This document shows positions 8,008 through 16,884 of a DNA stretch of 40,723 nt, in pieces. The notes beneath the pieces were generated by a model. That model was given only the letters and a program-made list of their open reading frames with translations. It searched no databases and was not told the DNA's origin. The position numbers and the translations under genes are program-made. Within the stretch, counting starts at the first letter, position 1; each line of letters begins with the position of its first letter. Source of the DNA: Gammaproteobacteria bacterium (GTDB lineage Bacteria; Pseudomonadota; Gammaproteobacteria; SZUA-152); contig DRKN01000199.1 in the NCBI GenBank assembly GCA_011051755.1, positions 1 to 40,723 on the forward strand, written 5' to 3'.

Positions 8008-8436
8008 TTAGATTTCCAGCGGCTTCGGCTGCTGGGCGGCGTGCTGGTGCTCTGAACCCGCATAAACCTTCAGCTTACGGAACATGGCGCGGCCCAACGG
8101 ATTCTTCGGCAGCATGCCCTTGACCGCCAACTGGATAATGCGCTCAGGAGCGGCGTCCACCAGCTTTTCAAACGTAGTGGTTCTCAGGCCGCCAACATAA
8201 CCGGTGTAGTGGCGGTAGAGCTTGTTCTTGGCCTTGTTGCCAGTCACACGCACCTTGCCAGCATTGACAACCACAATGTAGTCGCCGGTGTCCACATGAG
8301 GGGTGTACTCGGGCTTGTGCTTGCCACGCAGGCGACGAGCGATCTCCGTGGCCATACGCCCCAGCGTCTTGCCTGTCGCGTCGATCACGAACCAATCACG
8401 CTCAACCTCGGCGGGTTTCGCACTAAACGTCTTCAT
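8008..8436 (-). CDS. rplM: 50S ribosomal protein L13
   Basis: A 142-residue protein, the same length as the Escherichia coli L13. It starts [20 protein letters not shown] and contains the family signature [21 protein letters not shown] near the C-terminus. It binds 23S rRNA early in large-subunit assembly. An unusually clear promoter lies just upstream, and rpsI follows on the same strand. ATG 8436 is fixed by the conserved N-terminus; longer in-frame sequence upstream is intergenic. Confidence 0.98.
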   Translation of the reverse strand: MKTFSAKPAEVERDWFVIDATGKTLGRMATEIARRLRGKHKPEYTPHVDTGDYIVVVNAGKVRVTGNKAKNKLYRHYTGYVGGLRTTTFEKLVDAAPERIIQLAVKGMLPKNPLGRAMFRKLKVYAGSEHQHAAQQPKPLEI

Positions 8437-8479
8437 ATCGGCCTGTACTCCAAAAGAATCGGCTTGGAAAAGGCGCAAA

Positions 8480-8508
8480 ATAGTACGGATTGCCTGCGCC
8501 ACTGTCAA
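8480..8508 (-). promoter_or_regulatory. Strong sigma70 promoter of rplM-rpsI
   Basis: On the minus strand a consensus -35 TTGACA (8508-8503) is followed, after exactly 17 bases, by -10 TACTAT (8485-8480). Transcription would start near 8473, about 37 bases before ATG 8436. Confidence 0.82.
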
Positions 8509-8685
8509 GGGTGCGCCACACAAAAAAGCGCGACCAAAGGGCCGCGCGATAAAACCACCAGAAGGAAAATTCCCCATCCAGGAAAAACCGGCCGGCCACT
8601 CGCACGGCCCGGCCCATCACATGACAACCCTGCAATCCTCAGCGAGGAATCAAACGGCAACAACCATCAGTGACGGCTTCTGATC

Positions 8686-8774
8686 CTGTGACATAAAATT
8701 TTCCTTGTCAAGCAACAGTCATATTGCGATAGACCCTACCTGAGTCTGTGACTTAAAACTCTTCTCAAGCAACG
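8686..8774. repeat. Imperfect direct repeat upstream of rplM
   Basis: Two copies of about 30 bases, CTGTGACATAAAATTTTCC..TCAAGCAAC (8686-8716) and CTGTGACTTAAAACTCTTC..TCAAGCAAC (8746-8774), begin exactly 60 bases apart. They lie in the 398-base gap between rplM and the hydrolase gene. The first copy contains TTGACA on the minus strand, but no good -10 follows. I see no gene in the rest of 8509-8834. Confidence 0.5.
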
Positions 8775-8834
8775 AAAGAGCAGCCGAAAAGACACCCCGC
8801 TATCTGCAAGACCTGCGCTCCATCCCGCCAATCC

Positions 8835-9512
8835 TCACCCCCAGGCACGCACAATACGTTCCCGCAACGGGACGAGTCGAGCGTGAAAAAAATGGCCTGC
8901 ATCATCAAGGCACTCATAAACCGGGCGCCACGGCTGTTGCTCCACCCAAAGCGAGACGCTGTCGGGATTCACCACCTCATCGGCCCCTCCCTGAATCACC
9001 ATCCACGGCACGTCGACACCACCATCCCGGGCAAACTCAAACCTGTCCACCGGCGGCGCCACCAACAACAGCCGTTCCGCGCCGACCTCCCGATACCCCG
9101 AGTAGGCGACAAAAGAACCAAAGGAAAAGCCCGCCAGCCACAGCGGTGAGCGGGCAAAATACCGTCGCATCCATCTGGCCACCGCCAGCATGTCCTGCAC
9201 TTCGCCTACACCGTGATCGAACTGTCCGTCCGAACCACCAACACCGCGAAAGTTGAAACGCAGGGTCATCGCCCCCAAGGCATTGAATGCCTTCGCAACC
9301 ATGTGCACGACCTTGTTGTTCAGGGTTCCGCCGTAGAGCGGATGCGGATGACAGACAACCGCAATGGGGGCGAGGGCATCCGGCGGTAGCGAATATGTCA
9401 ACACGGCCTCCAGCACGCCGACCGGGCCGGGGATCAAAAAACAGGTGCCCGAGACGGGAAGCCCGGTCGGGTCATCGAACACCTGCAAGCCTTCAGCTGA
9501 TAACTTATCCAT
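8835..9512 (-). CDS. Alpha/beta-hydrolase superfamily protein (COG2945-like)
   Basis: A 225-residue cytoplasmic hydrolase. It has the oxyanion and loop motif CHPHPLYGGTLNNKV (54-68), the FNFRGVGGSDG turn (87-97), the nucleophile elbow GFSFGS with Ser130, an acid at Asp178 (GGADEVV) and His207 (DAGHFFH). The catalytic triad is therefore complete. The family includes esterases of unknown substrate. I prefer ATG 9512; GTG codons at 9518 and 9521 are also in frame behind a GGGGT. It stands alone between rplM and the ferredoxin gene. Substrate not predictable. Confidence 0.85.
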   Translation of the reverse strand: MDKLSAEGLQVFDDPTGLPVSGTCFLIPGPVGVLEAVLTYSLPPDALAPIAVVCHPHPLYGGTLNNKVVHMVAKAFNALGAMTLRFNFRGVGGSDGQFDHGVGEVQDMLAVARWMRRYFARSPLWLAGFSFGSFVAYSGYREVGAERLLLVAPPVDRFEFARDGGVDVPWMVIQGGADEVVNPDSVSLWVEQQPWRPVYECLDDAGHFFHARLVPLRERIVRAWG

Positions 9513-9708
9513 ATTCACCACGACCCCGGCGATGGAAAAACTGATCCCGACATACTATCTGGCCAGCAGCAAAGGATACCGCTTCATTTCTGAAAAAGGA
9601 TTTCACTAACACCTTATTCCGGGCAATCGGTTCCAAATCAATGAATGTCCTTTCTAACATAGAAAGAAAGTGTATCCTTTATTTCCGACTGGCTAACAAG
9701 TAAGACGT

Positions 9709-10020
9709 TCAGAGCTTCAACCTCTCCACCACACGCCCGTGCAGTAAATGCTCTTCGACAATCTCGTTGACATCATCGATATCGGCATAGCGATACCAGA
9801 CATCATCCGGATAGACCACCGCCACCGGCCCCTCGCCACAGCGATTCAGACAACCTGCCGAATTGACACGCACACAGCCCTCGCGACCGGCAATGCCCAG
9901 CGCTTTGGTGCGCTGCTTGGCGAAGTCCCGCATCGCCTGCGCATCGGCATTGGCACAACAGGCAGTGCCATCCTCACGACGATTGGTGCAGAAGAAAATG
10001 TGATATTTAAAATAGGCCAT
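9709..10020 (-). CDS. Thioredoxin-fold [2Fe-2S] ferredoxin domain protein
   Basis: A 103-residue protein. Cysteines at 11, 21/22, 57 and 61 (HIFFCTNRREDGTACC and AGCLNRCGEGP) form the C-x9/10-C...C-x3-C pattern of thioredoxin-like [2Fe-2S] ferredoxins. It begins MAYFKYHIFFCTN, typical for the family; seven more in-frame codons lie upstream of ATG 10020. Such proteins are small electron carriers or subunits; no dedicated partner is adjacent. The gene is divergent from the GlcF-like Fe-S protein across about 200 bases. Confidence 0.88.
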   Translation of the reverse strand: MAYFKYHIFFCTNRREDGTACCANADAQAMRDFAKQRTKALGIAGREGCVRVNSAGCLNRCGEGPVAVVYPDDVWYRYADIDDVNEIVEEHLLHGRVVERLKL

Positions 10021-10225
10021 ATTAGAAGTCGGTACGCACAAGCAATACGCAAGAGGCTGAAAATAGAGGGTGCAGCATAGCGGTTAGGCCCGAATGCGAT
10101 CAAGAAGAAGACCATCGAGCGATGGATGAGGCCCGCCCACACCCGCTATACTGCAACCCAACGACGGCTCGACCACACAGCCCATTTTTTGCGCGCCACA
10201 CGCCAACACCCGCGGATACCCACCT

Positions 10226-11440
10226 TTGCCCCTTTCTCAACCGCTACACCAACAGATCGACCGCTGCGTGATGTGCGGCATCTGCTCACAGCACTGCCCG
10301 ACCTATGCCCTGAGCCCGAACGAAAATGAATCACCTCGCGGACGCCTGGCGCTGATCGCGGCCGTCAATCAGGGACAACTGAACCCCGACACTCTCCTGT
10401 TCGAGCACCTTGATCACTGCCTGGGTTGCCGCGCCTGTGAGCGCGCCTGCCCCTCGCAGGTGCCGTTTGGCGAAATCATGGATCAGGCCCGGGATCTACT
10501 TGAACCACGACACCCCGGAAAACAACACCCGGGCAAACGCATCGGTCATGCCCTGCTCGGCCACCGCCGCATCCTGCGTGCAGCGCTCACCGGCCTGCGC
10601 TGGGCGCAAAAAGCAGGGCTCAGCAAGGTGGCGGGCGTCATCCCCCCGATCCCCGCCCCACCCGGGTGGCAGACCTATTATCCGCCCCGCAACAAGACCC
10701 GGGGCGACGTCGCCCTGTTCCTTGGCTGCATCAACGAAACCCTGGGGCAGGACGAGTTACGCGCGGCGATTCGCCTGCTCAACAGCGCCGGCTATGGCGT
10801 CCATGTGCCGCCACAACAGACCTGCTGCGGCGCCATGCATCGGCACAACGGCGACAGGCGCGCCGCTACCGACCTCGCCAAACAAAACCTAAGGGCATTT
10901 GCGAAGCTGCAAACGGAGGCCATACTGCATACCGCCAGCGGCTGCACCGCAGCGCTACAGGAATATCATAAATGGGTGAACTCACCACCTGCACAGGCCG
11001 GCATGGCAGCGGAGTTCAGCGCCAAAACACAGGACATCAGCCACTTTCTCGCCACCGTTCACTGGCCCGAACAGGTACAGTTTTCACCCTTGCCGGTGCG
11101 TGTCGCGGTGCACAGCCCCTGTAGCCTGAAGCACGTCTTACAGCAGACCCACGCACCTTTGCAACTGCTGGCAAACATCCCCCGTATCGAATGGCTCGAG
11201 TTGCCCGACAACGGCCACTGTTGCGGCGGTGCCGGCAGCTACATGCTGACCCAGCCCGAACGGGCCGCACGCCTGCGCGAAGACAAGCTGGAGGCACTGC
11301 ACAGGACACAGGCGGACATCCTCGTCACCAGCAATATCGGCTGTGCGCTGCACCTACAGGCAGGCCTGCGGGAAAGAGGCCGAGAGATTGAAGTCCTGCA
11401 CCCGGTGACCTTGCTTGCCCGGCAACTAAATACCCTCTAA
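10226..11440 (+). CDS. GlcF-like iron-sulfur protein with two CCG domains
   Basis: A 404-residue electron-transfer subunit. Two ferredoxin motifs, CVMCGICSQHCP (C14-C24) and CLGCRACERACP (C64-C74), hold two [4Fe-4S] clusters. Two CCG domains follow (TCCGAMHRHNGD and HCCGGAGSYML). The layout and length match the glycolate oxidase iron-sulfur subunit GlcF (about 407 residues), which passes electrons from the flavin subunits to the quinone pool. No glcD or glcE is in the window, so the substrate is uncertain and it could serve another 2-hydroxyacid dehydrogenase. The only plausible start before the first cluster is TTG 10226, with no clear ribosome binding site. Confidence 0.85.
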   Translation: MPLSQPLHQQIDRCVMCGICSQHCPTYALSPNENESPRGRLALIAAVNQGQLNPDTLLFEHLDHCLGCRACERACPSQVPFGEIMDQARDLLEPRHPGKQHPGKRIGHALLGHRRILRAALTGLRWAQKAGLSKVAGVIPPIPAPPGWQTYYPPRNKTRGDVALFLGCINETLGQDELRAAIRLLNSAGYGVHVPPQQTCCGAMHRHNGDRRAATDLAKQNLRAFAKLQTEAILHTASGCTAALQEYHKWVNSPPAQAGMAAEFSAKTQDISHFLATVHWPEQVQFSPLPVRVAVHSPCSLKHVLQQTHAPLQLLANIPRIEWLELPDNGHCCGGAGSYMLTQPERAARLREDKLEALHRTQADILVTSNIGCALHLQAGLRERGREIEVLHPVTLLARQLNTL

Positions 11441-11570
11441 AACATGAATGCTGAACCCAACAGGATTTACCCAACCACTTGACCCGCTGCACCAAGGAAA
11501 TCAGTAGAGGACAGGCATTGGCACGCCCGGGCTTTACCCCTGCTTCCCCATTGGAGTAGAGTTCATCTTT

Positions 11571-12215
11571 ATGAACCAACGACACTACACACCGCTTGAC
11601 CACGTAATCCGGCACATCGACGTCGGCCTCCGCACCCTGCTGGGCCAACCGCGCATCACCGAGCGCCCCAATCCGGCCGACGGCCTGCCCGAGACCGAAC
11701 TGGCCGCTAGCGAACGCGACCTGGCCGGCCGGTTGATGCGTGTCAACCATGCCGGTGAAGTCGCCGCACAGGGGCTGTACGAAGGTCAGGCGCTCACCGC
11801 CAGGCTGCCGGACGTGCGCCAAAAGATGGAACGCGCCGCCCAGGAAGAAAACGATCATCTGGCCTGGTGCGAACAACGCGCCAAGGCGCTGGGGAGCCAC
11901 GTCAGCTATCTCAATCCGCTGTGGTATTTCGGCTCCCTGGGCATCGGCGCCGCCGCCGGTCTGGCGGGTGACAAGTGGAGTCTGGGCTTCGTCGCCGAGA
12001 CGGAAAAGCAGGTGATCCGGCACCTCGATGAGCACCTCGCCCGGCTGCCGCAGCACGACCAGAAGAGTCGTGCCATCCTCGAACAGATGCGTGAAGACGA
12101 GGCCCACCACGCCACCGTGGCCCTGCAGGCCGGCGGCGCCAAGCTGCCCGTGCCGGTGAAAAAGCTCATGAGCCTGACCTCGAAGGTGATGACGGGACTG
12201 GCTTTTCGGCTGTAA
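11571..12215 (+). CDS. coq7: Demethoxyubiquinone hydroxylase Coq7
   Basis: A 214-residue di-iron monooxygenase that hydroxylates 2-polyprenyl-3-methyl-6-methoxy-1,4-benzoquinone in ubiquinone biosynthesis at the inner membrane. The carboxylate and histidine ligands are visible in [47 protein letters not shown] and [19 protein letters not shown] 11571 gives the family's usual N-terminus ([15 protein letters not shown]). It is followed by convergent speD, and a perfect REP pair lies between them. Its presence indicates ubiquinone-dependent aerobic or facultative respiration. Confidence 0.96.
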   Translation: MNQRHYTPLDHVIRHIDVGLRTLLGQPRITERPNPADGLPETELAASERDLAGRLMRVNHAGEVAAQGLYEGQALTARLPDVRQKMERAAQEENDHLAWCEQRAKALGSHVSYLNPLWYFGSLGIGAAAGLAGDKWSLGFVAETEKQVIRHLDEHLARLPQHDQKSRAILEQMREDEAHHATVALQAGGAKLPVPVKKLMSLTSKVMTGLAFRL

Positions 12216-12238
12216 ACCGACGACTAAAAATCTCCACT

Positions 12239-12292
12239 GGAGCGGGCCATGCCCGCGATTTGAGCCGGGTGATCGCGGGCATGGCCCGCTCC
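12239..12292. repeat. REP-like inverted pair (hairpin) between coq7 and speD
   Basis: The 21-base element GGAGCGGGCCATGCCCGCGA+T (12239-12259) is repeated as its exact reverse complement (12272-12292) around a 12-base loop. The pair sits between convergent genes, where it could act as a transcript-end hairpin, though no T run follows. The same element recurs at 13582, 18220 and 23119. Confidence 0.88.
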
Positions 12293-12330
12293 AACCTAAC
12301 CCCCGTCACACCGCCAACTTCACAAACGCA

Positions 12331-13125
12331 TCACCCAATATTACGCCCGTAAAAAATCTCCAGCATTTCGCGCTCCAGCTGCAACTCGATGCGACCACGC
12401 TCGGCCTCGCTCAGCTCGGCGGTGTCGATGCCGAACAGGTAGTCTTCCAGTTCCAGCGCCTTGAGCATCATCTTGGTGTGAAAGATATTTTCCTGATAAA
12501 CGTTGACATCGATCATCTGGTAGCGCGCGCGCGTATCGTCAGCAATGAAGTTCTGGATCGAGTTGATCTCGTGATCGATATAGTGCTTGTGGCCATCCAC
12601 GTCGCGGGTAAAACCACGCACACGATAATCCATGGTGACGATGTCGGAATCGAAACTGTGCAACAGATAGTTGAGCGCCTGTAGTGGCGAAATACGCCCG
12701 CAGGTGGCCACGTCGATGTCCACGCGAAAGGTGCTGATACCGTTGTCCGGATGACTCTCCGGGTAGGTATGCACGGTGAGATGACTCTTGTCGAGATGCG
12801 CCACCATGGCATCCGGCAACGGCCCCGGCGCCTCGGAGTTGGAAATATCCTGCGATATCGCCAACTCCTCGGCGATCAGGATGGTCACGCTGGCACCCTG
12901 CGGATCGTAGTCCTGATGAGCGATATTGAGGATGGTGGCGCCGATGATGTTGCACACATCGGTGAGGATGCTGGTCAGCCGCTCGGCATTGTACTCCTCG
13001 TCGATGTATTCGATGTACTCCTGACGCTGCGCCTTGGTGCGCGCATAACAGATGTCATAGATATTGAAACTCAGGGTCTTGGTCAGGTTGTTGAAGTCCT
13101 TGAGCTGGAGCAAAGGTTTGATCAC
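12331..13125 (-). CDS. speD: S-adenosylmethionine decarboxylase proenzyme
   Basis: A 264-residue proenzyme of the Escherichia coli type. Self-cleavage between Lys113 and Ser114 ([13 protein letters not shown]) creates the pyruvoyl cofactor. The product, decarboxylated AdoMet, donates aminopropyl groups for spermidine. [19 protein letters not shown] and the C-terminal FGIDTAEL region match the family. The VOC gene ends 21 bases upstream on the same strand, so the two may be cotranscribed. speE is not in the window. The neighbourhood coq7-speD-OsmC-crp is conserved in pseudomonads. Confidence 0.97.
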   Translation of the reverse strand: MIKPLLQLKDFNNLTKTLSFNIYDICYARTKAQRQEYIEYIDEEYNAERLTSILTDVCNIIGATILNIAHQDYDPQGASVTILIAEELAISQDISNSEAPGPLPDAMVAHLDKSHLTVHTYPESHPDNGISTFRVDIDVATCGRISPLQALNYLLHSFDSDIVTMDYRVRGFTRDVDGHKHYIDHEINSIQNFIADDTRARYQMIDVNVYQENIFHTKMMLKALELEDYLFGIDTAELSEAERGRIELQLEREMLEIFYGRNIG

Positions 13126-13145
13126 GGCGACGACTCTATCGGTCT

Positions 13146-13544
13146 TTATTCAGTGGGTCGCGCGAGCGGCGGATGATAGATCATCTGTACGCTATTGCCG
13201 TCAGGGTCGAGGCAATAGAAGCTGCGCGCGCCATCACGATGGGTGCGCGGCCCGGTCTTCATACGGATATCGTGGGCGCGCAGGAAATCGAACCATTCGT
13301 CCACATCGGCCGGGCGGTCGAGAATGAAACCGATGTGGTCGAGATGCTGCTGTTCGCCGAAGTCGTTGGTCACCCGGTGCAAGGCCAGATTATCGTTACC
13401 CGAGGTGAGATACACGGCATTGGCATCCGGCCGCCACTCCACGGCCATGCCCAGCAGTTCCACATAAAAGTGCTCCGTGGCCTCGTAATTGTGCACGAAC
13501 AGCGCCACATGGCGCAGGCCGCTGGTGGGATTGGGTTTGATCAT
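13146..13544 (-). CDS. VOC (glyoxalase/bleomycin resistance/dioxygenase) family protein
   Basis: A 132-residue single VOC module pair: [21 protein letters not shown] at the start, [20 protein letters not shown] in the middle, and [17 protein letters not shown] at the end. The metal-ligand positions (His in LRHVAL, His in LDHIGF, Gln near the end) look intact, so it is probably a metal-dependent lyase or dioxygenase. The substrate cannot be read from the sequence. ATG 13544 (MIKPNPTSG) is chosen; the frame further up runs through repeat DNA. It interrupts the otherwise conserved speD-OsmC-crp order. Confidence 0.85.
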   Translation of the reverse strand: MIKPNPTSGLRHVALFVHNYEATEHFYVELLGMAVEWRPDANAVYLTSGNDNLALHRVTNDFGEQQHLDHIGFILDRPADVDEWFDFLRAHDIRMKTGPRTHRDGARSFYCLDPDGNSVQMIYHPPLARPTE

Positions 13545-13581
13545 AAGGACGATTCCTGCGCTGAAAGACTCTCGTAGGGTA

Positions 13582-13738
13582 GGAGCGGGCCATGCCCGCG
13601 ATGGCCAATGCAGGGATACATGATGCTGTAGGAGCGCCTCTAGACGCGACAACGGGTAAGAGCGTTGTCGCGCCTGAAGACGCTCCGCGCACTGACTCAA
13701 GCCTTGGTTGGCATACCATCGCGGGCATGACCCGCTCC
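13582..13738. repeat. Nested palindromes: REP pair enclosing a second palindrome
   Basis: Outer arms GGAGCGGGCCATGCCCGCGA+T (13582-13602) and its reverse complement with one change (13718-13738) enclose a different inverted repeat. The inner arms are GGAGCGCCTCTAGACGCGAC+AAC (13631-13653) and its partner (13664-13686), sharing GGAGCG and CGCGACAAC ends. The whole block fills the gap between the OsmC and VOC genes. Confidence 0.82.
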
Positions 13739-13777
13739 TAGCGTTTTTTTAATCACTGGGTTGATCATTTCGGCCTT

Positions 13778-14194
13778 TCAGGCCTCCCGAACCTCGAAAT
13801 CGTGACTGATCTCTGCCATCTTGCCCAGCATGATCGACGCCGAACAATACTTTTCCGCCGACAGTTGCACCGCGCGCTTCACCACGTTTTCCTTCAGACC
13901 GATGCCGGTCACGATGAAGTGCACATGAATACGGGTGAACACCTTGGGCTCCACTTCCGCCCGTTCAGCCTCGATCTCCACCACACAGTCGCTGACCCGC
14001 TGGCGGGATTTTTTCAGGATCAGCATCACATCGAAGGCCGTGCAGCCACCCAGCCCTTGCAGCAACAGCTCCATGGGGCGGATGCCCAGATTGCGTCCAC
14101 CGTACTCGGGCGGCCCGTCGATCACCAGCGTATGGCCGCTGCCGCTCTCACCGACGAACATGACATCCTCGACCCACTTGATCCGCGCCTTCAT
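13778..14194 (-). CDS. OsmC/YhfA-family protein
   Basis: A 138-residue protein of the OsmC fold. Two conserved cysteines are visible in LLLQGLGGCTAFDVMLILKK and LSAEKYCSASIMLGK, the redox-active pair that OsmC and Ohr enzymes use to reduce organic hydroperoxides. Its overall form is closest to YhfA, whose function is less clear. ATG 14194 (MKARIKWVED) has GGAG 10 bases upstream. The gene is divergent from crp, as in pseudomonads where this pair borders speD. Confidence 0.9.
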   Translation of the reverse strand: MKARIKWVEDVMFVGESGSGHTLVIDGPPEYGGRNLGIRPMELLLQGLGGCTAFDVMLILKKSRQRVSDCVVEIEAERAEVEPKVFTRIHVHFIVTGIGLKENVVKRAVQLSAEKYCSASIMLGKMAEISHDFEVREA

Positions 14195-14398
14195 CTGGGC
14201 CGCTCCTGTTTTTCGAATGCGCAATTATAAACCCGGCACCACCGGAACCGAAAAAATATTTGGCGCCGCGCTCCCGTAGGGTGCCGTTGGTGGGCGGTGC
14301 CCACCCGGCACAGACATACCGGCCCGGCCCTCAACTATTCCCCGGCCCTGCCGTTATTTCTGTCACCCACAGCACAGACAGCGATTTCGGAAAACACC

Positions 14399-15034
14399 AT
14401 GGCCAATATCCCCCCCCTGATTCCGCCGCCGACCATCGAGCGATTCCTCGAACACTGCCATCGCCGCCAGTATCCCACTAAAAGCCTCATCATCTATGCG
14501 GGCGACAAACCGGACGTGCTGTATTACATCGTCGAGGGCTCGGTGACGGTGCTCATCGAGGATGAAAACGGCCGCGAGATCGTGCTGGCCTATCTGAATG
14601 CCGGCGATTTTTTCGGTGAAATGGGCCTGTTCGGCGAAGCCGCCAACCGCAGCGCCTTCGTGCGCGCCCGCACCCAGTGCGAGCTGGCCGAGATCAGCTA
14701 CGGCCGCTTCCGCCAGCTGTCGGAAAAAGACCCCGGCATCCTCTTCGAGCTGGCCTCGCAAATGGCCCTGCGCCTGCGCAAGACCAGCCAGAAGGTCGGT
14801 AACCTCGCCTTCATGGACGTCACCGGCCGTGTCGCCCGCACCCTGATGGACCTGAGCAAGGAACCGGATGCCATGACCCACCCGGACGGCATGCAGATCC
14901 GCATCACCCGCCAGGAACTGGGCCGCATCGTCGGCTGCTCACGGGAAATGGTGGGGCGGGTACTGAAAAACCTCGAAGAACAGAATCTCCTCACCGCCCG
15001 CGGAAAAACCATCGTCGTCTTCGGCGCCCGCTGA
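14399..15034 (+). CDS. crp: cAMP receptor protein (CRP/Vfr)
   Basis: A 211-residue global transcription regulator. The cAMP pocket is present: FGEMGLFGE with Glu74, and NRSAFVRA with Arg84 and Ser85, the residues that contact cyclic phosphate and ribose. The helix-turn-helix [20 protein letters not shown] (171-190) is almost identical to that of Escherichia coli CRP, so it should bind TGTGA-N6-TCACA. A perfect site of that form lies at 4964 and a near-perfect one at 35392. ATG 14399 gives the standard length. It is followed by a 430-base gap with no gene. Confidence 0.96.
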   Translation: MANIPPLIPPPTIERFLEHCHRRQYPTKSLIIYAGDKPDVLYYIVEGSVTVLIEDENGREIVLAYLNAGDFFGEMGLFGEAANRSAFVRARTQCELAEISYGRFRQLSEKDPGILFELASQMALRLRKTSQKVGNLAFMDVTGRVARTLMDLSKEPDAMTHPDGMQIRITRQELGRIVGCSREMVGRVLKNLEEQNLLTARGKTIVVFGAR

Positions 15035-15367
15035 ACCGATCCAAAAACCTCTCCTGACAGAGCGGCCCCGCGGGCCGCAATGACATCTGTTGTGTCGATA
15101 TAATCACCTGCACTACAACAACGCAACAACACCCCCGCCCAGACAAAACAGCATTCCGGGCCCGAACGGTCTGCGGCCCATGCAGCACGCCCACCAGCCC
15201 TTAAAGCCCACACACACCCATCATTCGATTTTTCGATAAAAACAAGGTAGTTTATCAGGCTGGCATTCATGGCTGTACGCACCCCGTCAGGTACTCCCAA
15301 TCCTGCCAAACTGTTGCAAATAAACAACGAAAAAACCCTGGGTTCCGCGATTATTTATAAAAAATTG

Positions 15368-15395
15368 TTGCATTTTCACCAATTACTGCTATAAA
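15368..15395 (+). promoter_or_regulatory. Promoter of the OprO/P-like porin
   Basis: -35 TTGCAT (15368-15373), a 16-base spacer and -10 TATAAA (15390-15395) in an AT-rich patch. The predicted start near 15402 leaves a leader of about 60 bases before ATG 15465, whose binding site is GGAGAG. The rest of 15035-15367 holds only a GC palindrome at 15062-15078 and no gene. Confidence 0.65.
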
Positions 15396-15464
15396 TACGC
15401 TCGACGTATCTAAAAAAATCGTTTTTTAGCCACACTTTTGTAACAACACCTGGAGAGTTCTCTC

Positions 15465-16493
15465 ATGAAAAAGAGTCTGATCACCCTGGCCATCGCCGCG
15501 GCCGTTGCCGTGCCGATGACCGTCAGCGCCGCCGAAGCCAAGTTCTTCGGTTATTCCCAGATCACCGCCGCCGTCGGTAAAGGAGCTGAAGGCAACGACG
15601 ACAACGATGGCCTGCGTTTCGGCGCCGACCGTATCCGCATGGGCTATAAGATCAAGCAGGGCAATGCCTGGGGCAAGCTGCAGGTGGATTTCAATAAGAC
15701 TGACAACGCCTCCCCCATCGGCGTGGACGAGATCATCAAGGACGCCGTGGTCGGCTACAAGTTCAATGATGCCGCCAACGTCATGGCCGGTGTCTTCAAG
15801 ACCCCCGTCGGCATGGACTTCAACACCTCTGGCAAGGGCCTGGACATCACCAAGCGCGGCATGGAAAAGAAGCTGGTACTGGAACGTGCCGCCGGTCTGA
15901 TGGTCAGCGGCCGCAACATCAGCGGCTTTGGTTATGACATCGGTGTATTCAACCCGACCCAGCGTTCCAGTGCCGTCGACTTCGGTGGCGCCGGTGACGC
16001 CATGGCCTATGCCGGCCGTGTGATGTATGACATGGGTGATTCTCTGCACGTTGAGGCCTCCTATGGCACCAGCACCCAGGACGACTCTGCCCCTGCTGGC
16101 GCCGAAGACTACACCGTGTTCGACGTGGCCGGTTCCTACAAGTGGAACGCCATGACCCTCAAGGCCGAGTACATTGCCGGCAGCAATGTCAATGGCGTCA
16201 AGGACGCCGACGAAAGCGTCTGGTACCTGCACGGCGGTTATGCCTTCAACGACACCTTTGAAGGTGTGGTGCGTTATTACAGCGCCACCCAGGATCGTCC
16301 CGGCGGCGGCGACAGCACCCTGGGCAATGCCTACCTCGGCACCAACATCTACCTGGCCGAGAAGAACAATGCACGCATTCAGTTGAACTACGTGCTGGCC
16401 AGCGGTGATACCGATGGTGCCGATGCCTATAACGGCGCAGCCACAGGCTACACCGACGACATCTTCCTGGCCCAGTTCCAGGTGGGCTTCTAA
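15465..16493 (+). CDS. Porin, phosphate-selective porin O/P-like
   Basis: A 342-residue outer-membrane porin. The signal peptide is MKKSLITLAIAAAVAVPM...SAAEA, followed by strands such as AKFFGYSQITAAV, DRIRMGYKIKQGNAWGKLQVDF and a C-terminal FLAQFQVGF with terminal Phe for BAM recognition. The arrangement (conserved GVFKTPVGMDF segment after the early strands) resembles the OprO/OprP family. No phosphate-regulation (Pho) box is evident, so its ion specificity is open. It has its own promoter and terminator and is the first of three adjacent but unrelated porins. Confidence 0.88.
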   Translation: MKKSLITLAIAAAVAVPMTVSAAEAKFFGYSQITAAVGKGAEGNDDNDGLRFGADRIRMGYKIKQGNAWGKLQVDFNKTDNASPIGVDEIIKDAVVGYKFNDAANVMAGVFKTPVGMDFNTSGKGLDITKRGMEKKLVLERAAGLMVSGRNISGFGYDIGVFNPTQRSSAVDFGGAGDAMAYAGRVMYDMGDSLHVEASYGTSTQDDSAPAGAEDYTVFDVAGSYKWNAMTLKAEYIAGSNVNGVKDADESVWYLHGGYAFNDTFEGVVRYYSATQDRPGGGDSTLGNAYLGTNIYLAEKNNARIQLNYVLASGDTDGADAYNGAATGYTDDIFLAQFQVGF

Positions 16494-16496
16494 GTC

Positions 16497-16708
16497 AACC
16501 GCGTGGGCACAAAAAACGTGCCCACCCTACCGAGTGTCAACACGCTGCCCCGCGTAGCGTGTGAAGCAACAAGAAAGGCTGGAGCGGGCAACCGCTCCGG
16601 CCTCTTTTATTGGCCTGAAAAAAGTTAGGTAGGGTGGGCAGGCTGTTCATGCCCACGCGCAATACGGCGCAACCGCGTGGGCACAAAAAACGTGCCCACC
16701 CTACCGAG
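16497..16708. repeat. Three copies of a GTGGGCA palindromic repeat, two identical over 38 bases
   Basis: The sequence AACCGCGTGGGCACAAAAAA...CTACCGAG occurs identically at 16497-16534 and 16671-16708. A third, diverged copy lies in the opposite direction at 16628-16660. Each holds the palindrome GTGGGCAC/GTGCCCAC. A terminator at 16576-16611 lies between them. Related fragments occur near 14273, 18171 and 37885. Together with the terminators this accounts for most of the 391-base gap between the porins. Confidence 0.85.
16576..16611 (+). terminator. Terminator of the OprO/P-like porin
   Basis: AGGCTGGAGCGG pairs with CCGCTCCGGCCT (12 base pairs with one G-T) around a GCAA loop. CTTTTATT follows on the plus strand. 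Confidence 0.78.
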
Positions 16709-16821
16709 CTGTAGCCTGAATGATTCGATTTGCAGCCTTGGAAGCCGTCACTTGCCATGCCCGAGTTGTTGGCTTTCGTTCCTCGGCCTTGGCATCCTGC
16801 ATCGCCCCTTATTGAACACGC

Positions 16822-16862
16822 AAAAAAACCGGCAACTCCCGGGGAGATCGGAAGTTACCGGT
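16822..16862 (-). terminator. Terminator of the Fur-controlled porin
   Basis: On the minus strand ACCGGTAACTTCC pairs with GGGAGTTGCCGGT (13 pairs, two G-T). TTTTTTT follows. It begins about 20 bases after the porin stop codon. Confidence 0.88.
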
Positions 16863-16884
16863 CAACCGAAAACTAAAATTCAGC

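Noticed and set aside
15062-15078. Perfect palindrome GCGGCCCCGCGGGCCGC downstream of crp, considered as a terminator
   Set aside because: No T run follows on either strand, so an intrinsic terminator is not supported.
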